DNA from: CAG-177 sp964587915
Lineage (GTDB): Bacteria; Bacillota; Clostridia; Oscillospirales; Acutalibacteraceae
NCBI GenBank assembly: GCA_964587915.1
Contig: CAZPMK010000003.1
Coordinates: 39,227-103,226 of the forward strand
DNA length: 64,000 nucleotides
Direction: 5' to 3'
Below, piece by piece: positions 60,101 through 64,000 of this stretch. Both the position numbers and the translations under genes were made by a program. How positions within the stretch are numbered: the stretch's first letter is position 1; each line of letters starts with the position of its first letter. The notes beneath the pieces were generated by a model, which was not told the DNA's origin, did not search any database, and saw only the letters and a program-made list of their open reading frames with translations.

Positions 60101-63100
60101 ACAAAGGAACAGACGGAGATTTTTCCCGAGATATTTGGCTTTGGTGTACTCATCCTGTTACCGGTCGTTGTTATAAGCTCTCCAAAAACGGATATATAAT
60201 ACCCAATGCGTGCTCGGGTGCTCCCTCCACGGATGCTCCGACTCGAATCACGGATGAGGCATGGCTTGCCAATCCTAACATATGCGGATATGAAAATGCA
60301 AGTTTAATCTTAGACGAAGCTAAAAATGATAAAAACAAAACAGATTACCATAAAAGTAGAAACTCACAAGACAATCGTAAAAAGTATGAGGCTTTCGCCG
60401 GCATCTACTATGAAGCACCCTCTAAAAACATGACCATGTCTCGTCTTGAAGCCATGCAGCTTGCAGTTGACGATCTTACCTACAAGATAGCCGAAAATGC
60501 GGCGAGCACAAATCTCGATCACCGTATAGCGGTCGTTTCATTCGGTAACGAGCTTACGGATAACTCGGGCTTCCGTACCGGTTTGTTCACCAACACAAGC
60601 ACAACCCTCAAGGGCTACAGCTCCTTGACTACTGCCGATTATCAAAATGCTTTCTACACGGTTGATAAATTCGACTATGCAAGATGCTGCATAAACAGCC
60701 TTGCGGTAAGCTATTCTTACGACGAGACAAACTGCAACACCTATTCAAACTACGGCTTTGCAATGGCAAATCAAATAGTTGCAAACTCCGATGCAAACTA
60801 CCTCGGTGGCGGCGACAGAAGCGTTGCGATAATCATGATTACCGACGGTGTTCCCGGCGTGGGCACTAACGACGCAACAGTGGCTAACAGAGTTGCAAAC
60901 CTTGCTATCGCAGAATCCCTCAAGTCAAAGAACCTCGGCGCATATGTTTATTCGATTCAGATAGGTAACAACTCCATGTCCGGCTTCTCCATGGACGATT
61001 ACATGGACTTTACCTCCTCCGAATATCTTTTCGCCGAAAGCATGGATGCTCCCGGTGACCGCAACATCAACGCTATTAACTACAGTGCGAGCATGCCCAC
61101 AGGTACGGCATTCAATCTTACCGAGCTTACCAACAGTATGTTCGACTCGGTAACTTCAAACTCCACCAACGCAATGGCGAAGCTGGAAGATGAGTCCGTT
61201 CTCCGCGAAAAGCTCATGGACGCATTCATCATTCCCGACGATGCAACGATTAAGACCGAAACGGCAAGCATCTACTATGACGAGCTTGACAGACTTCATT
61301 TCAACGCTCCCGTTAATGCAAGCGGAATAACGAGTACCGTTAACAGAGACACAAGAGAAATTTTGGTCAGAGGCTACAACTACTCCCAAAACTGCGTAAC
61401 GAGATCCAACGAAACAAACGGCAAAAAGCTGATTGTTACGATTTCGGGCGTTCTTGCCAACATGGATGCAGAGCTTTACAACACCTCGATAAACCAGCCT
61501 GAAGAAACGGCTATTTACGAGAGCGATGCAAAAATGGCGGCAAATGATGCGGTCAAGAGATTCCCGACCGAGTATTTCTCCGTTCCCGAATACAACTTCA
61601 TCATGGACTACGATTTGCCCATGCTTGATACCGAGGTTGACGGTACGCTTTGTGCGGTTGACTCCGAGATAAGAAGACAGAATGTCAACCATTACAACGA
61701 AGTTCTTGATATTGAAAACATCAAAATCGCATTCACAAACAGCAACCAAGACCTTGTTTACACATTGAAGCAGGACGAGGACAAGGGCTATGTTCTCATC
61801 AAGAGAGACGACGGCACCTACGAATGGTTCAGAATCAATATTATTCCCGCTTCCAATGTTTATTATGAGGAATCAAGGCTTACTCGCGTTGCAAGTGATA
61901 TGTCCGTATGTGCATGGAATACCACAAGCACAGCAAGCAGCGGTTATCAAGATACTTCAACAGATTCCGACGTTTACGGATATGACAAGTATTACAACAA
62001 CACAAACGAATATTCAAACGGCAGTTACAAGACTGCTGTGGTAAATGCGACCACCAACAGAACCGAAACTCAAACGTTCACATTTACCGGCAAGGGCTTT
62101 GACCTTGTTTCAGCCTGCGGTCCCGATACAGGTATGTTGCTTGTTACCATCAAGCAGGGTGACACGATTGAAAAGGTAATCCTCGTTGACACCTACTACA
62201 GCGATGCGAACTACGGACTGCTTACTCAGGTTCCCGTTCTCCACTATGTAACGGAAGATTATGCAACCCGCACGGTTGAGATTACCGGCGTTTATCTCAA
62301 GGACATTTACGAGCCTAAGGATCAGACGGCGGCGGCATCACTTGATGCAGAGGTTGACATGAGTGTTCCCGCAGAGGAAATCGGAATGTTCGCCGCACTC
62401 GGAATGCCCGAGCTTGACGACATGGATATTGATGCTGTTTGGATGGATGATAATTCCGTTCTCAATCCGGAATCTCAGATCATGACCTCCGCAGACGGCA
62501 CAAGCACAACCGTTTCAAGAGCGGGTGACAAGACGCTTTATCTTGACGGCTACCGTGTATACAACACGCTTGAAGATGATTCAAGATACATTGCAAGCGA
62601 GCAGAATGCTACATATTATAATGTAGAGGACGAACTCAAGAACGGCGAATTTGAAGATCTTGCCGAAAAATTCGTTGCTTATGTTGAGGGTGGCAAAGAC
62701 GGAAAAGAAATCACCTTCGGCAACTACACAAAGAACGGTATCGGTGGTCCCGCCGGTGAGGTTTATCTCGAACCCGATACGGCTATCAGCTTCAAGATTG
62801 CGGCTACCTCGATTTCAAGAGCGGCAATTGCTCCCTCGGTAATGATTGGTATGCGTAACGTTTCGGGTACTCCCACGGCAAAGATTAAGGATGCCGAAAT
62901 AGCTATCACATCCAAGACGGAAATGTACTATGATGTTTCCACGCTCATAGACGGACAATCAACCAACGGTACAACGGTTTACACCGTTACGGTCACTAAC
63001 AGCGGCACCGGAATACTTGCCGTAAACAACATCAAGCTCACCAACGCAGAGCTTGTCGCCACTTCGGCGGCTGACCTGCCCACGGTTGCAAATCTCATGA

Positions 63101-63372
63101 TGATGTCCGCAACACCCGTTGAGGTTTCAACGCTCAACACTCGCGGTTATGCAAATCAGCATCCCGATTATGTTCCTCAGCAGCCGGGCACAACGAATCC
63201 CGACCCCGACCTTGACCCCGTAAGCAGACCCGGCGATACAAAGGTTGACTTCGGTAACATCGGCGATCTCATCAACACAGGTTCCGTAACGCCGGCGAGC
63301 TTCCTTGCGGCTATACTTGATATATTCAAGAAGCTGTTCGCAAATCTCGGCAAGCTGCTGTTCAGTATTTAA
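57148..63372 (+). CDS. Giant secreted VWA-domain surface protein
   Basis: A 2074-residue exported protein. Signal peptide: KKIISMLLCVVMVASTFCGL, cut near EAAF. Residues about 60-640 look like a beta-propeller-like region (YIPQGLAYWEDMDWFLISAY, GGGLSASKYNLYYTDSGSR) interrupted by a carbohydrate-binding-like insert (about 275-450). A VWA domain starts at IFLLDGSSSM (MIDAS Asp 919) and resumes with MSRLEAMQLAVDD (residue 1097) and AIIMITDG (Asp 1233). A jelly-roll-like unit is near residue 1650. The end is a Pro/Asp-rich linker and a 23-residue amphipathic tail. No LPxTG anchor. Likely an adhesin or glycan-binding surface protein; GGAGG precedes the ATG. Confidence 0.82.
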   Translation: MKTSKKIISMLLCVVMVASTFCGLGLVLDDFVAEAAFNPNIKITHAESGITITQQRVVNAANDAYLSTYQGYQNRFFNGNRSNAPTNFVIPGLSATDNYIPQGLAYWEDMDWFLISAYDNSSAKKNSVVYAIDAKTAEFVKLFVLKNTDGTNCNTHGGGLSASKYNLYYTDSGSRIAYVSLDAMAKAVENTDAAYIQFADRMNLCGELNSASTSYCSYGSGTLWTGNFYIKNNDDYGTLGNQDYGSMLLGYKLFGNSSKEEWYYLRNNFNLVTLNSTGETTVTSGNASMKYTTTNDDGANAEIKGQVTATAATSEITAAFGYTSNAWNKNISGEKAYYDSSTNCITVGEEYVIEYDTTYKNTDVYIFSPTGKHMDVSQWVTPTQLEDGRWHYRAVFKAGTKPAGADSNWDTVAADDANFTGKYTIRFGIDNVPVGTTNFTISNLKITNNRHESWANTDYEGISCVGNPYYVVAFTGGKNNIDKIQYAIHDQGKLYLSRSYSRTTGSSHIREFSVGFVDINTPGDAGITVNGRNRKCYLVDYSKNFTLFGGSGAANGGSGNKSQMLYMGEGLISVGDNLYILNESSAWKYNGGESNKCPEPIDVLWEIDHHALLNEEKSYDDTTASHYEKVTSLNDINMGDDYLIVHESPVKDPLTQKNIIYALDAFGGYGDRYLPKYDNSSNSPTQALTGDSMGVVGYEIKDYTIDGNKLHINAEDDAHTSMRWQIKNSGTTTLEINSKELHFASNKHFNFGQRLFTMMSDTSAGVHDIRLEEYGDEAGNFVIYNTNGYYLWCNDGSNQSYIDTYTDYYRNHSNLGYLPNYNNTDELPGTFHADAKRASTAGGNLTGGDVGADMTIINIYKRVPDPYSSAYESRVYSDLRAELQADGTYNIILETYANSPLQYQKLSAQRPTDFIFLLDGSSSMWVNKDTSVGYHHDTSWNALQMGQIGGYNPENKDNCYNIEYKSSFYFRLPDGEYAPISVAVNKGTDGDFSRDIWLWCTHPVTGRCYKLSKNGYIIPNACSGAPSTDAPTRITDEAWLANPNICGYENASLILDEAKNDKNKTDYHKSRNSQDNRKKYEAFAGIYYEAPSKNMTMSRLEAMQLAVDDLTYKIAENAASTNLDHRIAVVSFGNELTDNSGFRTGLFTNTSTTLKGYSSLTTADYQNAFYTVDKFDYARCCINSLAVSYSYDETNCNTYSNYGFAMANQIVANSDANYLGGGDRSVAIIMITDGVPGVGTNDATVANRVANLAIAESLKSKNLGAYVYSIQIGNNSMSGFSMDDYMDFTSSEYLFAESMDAPGDRNINAINYSASMPTGTAFNLTELTNSMFDSVTSNSTNAMAKLEDESVLREKLMDAFIIPDDATIKTETASIYYDELDRLHFNAPVNASGITSTVNRDTREILVRGYNYSQNCVTRSNETNGKKLIVTISGVLANMDAELYNTSINQPEETAIYESDAKMAANDAVKRFPTEYFSVPEYNFIMDYDLPMLDTEVDGTLCAVDSEIRRQNVNHYNEVLDIENIKIAFTNSNQDLVYTLKQDEDKGYVLIKRDDGTYEWFRINIIPASNVYYEESRLTRVASDMSVCAWNTTSTASSGYQDTSTDSDVYGYDKYYNNTNEYSNGSYKTAVVNATTNRTETQTFTFTGKGFDLVSACGPDTGMLLVTIKQGDTIEKVILVDTYYSDANYGLLTQVPVLHYVTEDYATRTVEITGVYLKDIYEPKDQTAAASLDAEVDMSVPAEEIGMFAALGMPELDDMDIDAVWMDDNSVLNPESQIMTSADGTSTTVSRAGDKTLYLDGYRVYNTLEDDSRYIASEQNATYYNVEDELKNGEFEDLAEKFVAYVEGGKDGKEITFGNYTKNGIGGPAGEVYLEPDTAISFKIAATSISRAAIAPSVMIGMRNVSGTPTAKIKDAEIAITSKTEMYYDVSTLIDGQSTNGTTVYTVTVTNSGTGILAVNNIKLTNAELVATSAADLPTVANLMMMSATPVEVSTLNTRGYANQHPDYVPQQPGTTNPDPDLDPVSRPGDTKVDFGNIGDLINTGSVTPASFLAAILDIFKKLFANLGKLLFSI

Positions 63373-63384
63373 GGAGGTAAAAGA

Positions 63385-63627
63385 GTGAGTAATTATATTA
63401 AACCTACAATTAGTCTTGTTTCTACTGCCTCCGGTGCGAGAGGAGTTGCAAGCTGCCAAACGCAACTTTCAAAGGCAGATACAAATCTGATTTTAAGCAT
63501 AGTCGGCACTGACATTGACAAGGCGTTTGCTTCGGGTGAGGCTTGCTTAGTAGCTGTTCCCTTTGATGGATATTGCAAATTCACCTCAACTGAATTTGTG
63601 AACAGTACACAGGTATTCTCATCATGA
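63385..63627 (+). CDS. Small protein of unknown function behind the VWA gene
   Basis: An 80-residue protein read from a GTG at 63385, which follows a perfect AAGGAGGT. It opens MSNYIKPTISLVSTASG, similar in style to leaders of clostridial peptide precursors (aromatic-x-Lys-Pro), and has three cysteines (ASCQT, EACLV, GYCKF) and Gly/Ser/Thr-rich sequence. There is no signal peptide. It lies 12 bases after the VWA stop and so shares its transcript; a strong terminator follows. I do not recognise a family. It could be a structural or substrate peptide; that is inference. Confidence 0.7.
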   Translation: MSNYIKPTISLVSTASGARGVASCQTQLSKADTNLILSIVGTDIDKAFASGEACLVAVPFDGYCKFTSTEFVNSTQVFSS

Positions 63628-63665
63628 TGCACGGTTCATTTCATGAGCCTAAGTAAATAACTTGA

Positions 63666-63698
63666 CCGCCGCAGGCTAATCCCCTGCGGCGGTTTGTT
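63666..63698 (+). terminator. Terminator after the small protein gene
   Basis: CCGCCGCAGG and CCTGCGGCGG form a perfect 10-bp stem with a seven-base loop, followed by TTTGTTGT. Confidence 0.85.
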
Positions 63699-63752
63699 GT
63701 GTTATTAGGTGTTAAGAATGCAGAATTTCAGCAGAAAGCTGTGATTTTGTAT

Positions 63753-63934
63753 GACCCCCTTGCCTAAAGGGGGTCGGGCGAATGTCATTTTGTCATGAGA
63801 CATTCGCACGGGGGGATATTGAATTTTCGGCGAAAATTCAACCGGAACGGCAACTACATTTTCGCACGGCTATGCCGTGGTGCTACGCACTATCCCTCCA
63901 CCGCAAGCACTCCCTCCCTTTAGGTAAGGGAGGC
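63753..63934. repeat. Structured palindromic repeat, copy C (diverged)
   Basis: A 182-bp relative of copies A and B: begins GACCCCCTTGCCTAAAGGGG and ends TCCCTCCCTTTAGGTAAGGG. The GAATTTTCGGCGAAAATTC hairpin is kept, and the second hairpin is changed but still pairs (GCGAATGTC/GACATTCGC). It lies inside a further 17-bp perfect inverted repeat, GCAGAAAGCTGTGATTT at 63731-63747 and its complement at 63941-63957. Confidence 0.8.
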
Positions 63935-63982
63935 GAAAATAAATCACAGCTTTCTGCGGAAAATCCGAGCCAAAATTAAATA

Positions 63983-64000
63983 GGCTCCCTCTGACGAGGG
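63983..64000. repeat. Start of a second repeat-like hairpin, cut by window edge
   Basis: GGCTCCCTCTGACGAGGG at the right edge is an incomplete hairpin (CCCTC/GAGGG). It resembles the opening of another short palindromic repeat family but cannot be confirmed without the next bases. Confidence 0.35.

Overview
The window looks like a chromosomal segment of an anaerobic, spore-forming member of the Clostridia, most likely a gut-type Oscillospirales/Ruminococcaceae relative. This is an inference from gene content (yabP, yabQ, spoVB, rqcP-like, hemZ, PyrK-type dihydroorotate dehydrogenase, a PyrR-like attenuator) and from GC-moderate sequence with GGAGG ribosome sites and sigma-A-like promoters. 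No rRNA, tRNA, CRISPR, prophage or transposase gene was seen.

Layout. 1-12490 (minus strand) is a long housekeeping block read right to left: recJ, relA, dtd, an MBL hydrolase, hemZ, a P-loop kinase, spoVB, mazG, hup, rqcP-like, yabP, yabQ, divIC-like, and the start of an S1-domain gene. 12829-15892 is a glpA-like/FAD oxidoreductase/DUF1667 trio. 16066-19928 is a cell-surface O-acylation set (SGNH, DUF4358 lipoprotein, MBOAT, DHHW). 19934-20731 is a Phd/Doc toxin-antitoxin module lying between two identical 33-bp terminator hairpins. 20755-27504 holds tgt, a YjjG-type HAD phosphatase, two FAD proteins, a ProX-type deacylase, a lipoprotein and nrdR. 27696-35877 holds a phosphopantetheinyl transferase, an ABC exporter pair, a convergent two-component system, an alkaline-phosphatase-superfamily protein, a CHAP-like secreted protein and a DUF11 protein. 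36010-44936 holds tatD, metG, nagB, a Gfo/Idh oxidoreductase, two TIM-barrel isomerases and a secreted sialate O-acetylesterase-like protein.

45079-54074 is a complete-looking pyrimidine operon, pyrC-carB-pyrK-pyrD-pyrF-pyrE-pyrB-pyrI. It is driven by one consensus promoter and preceded by a PyrR-type attenuator; carA and pyrR are not present here.

54143-64000 is the accessory end and the most interesting part. It has an HPr-kinase-like ATPase coupled to a radical SAM/SPASM peptide-maturase-like enzyme with no obvious precursor, a DUF559 nuclease-like gene, a 2074-residue secreted VWA protein, and an 80-residue leader-like small protein directly behind it. Three copies of a structured 182-186 bp repeat (two identical copies in tandem, a third diverged copy at the end) punctuate this region. 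Each copy sits between its own, copy-specific inverted repeats, which ordinary target-site duplication does not explain.
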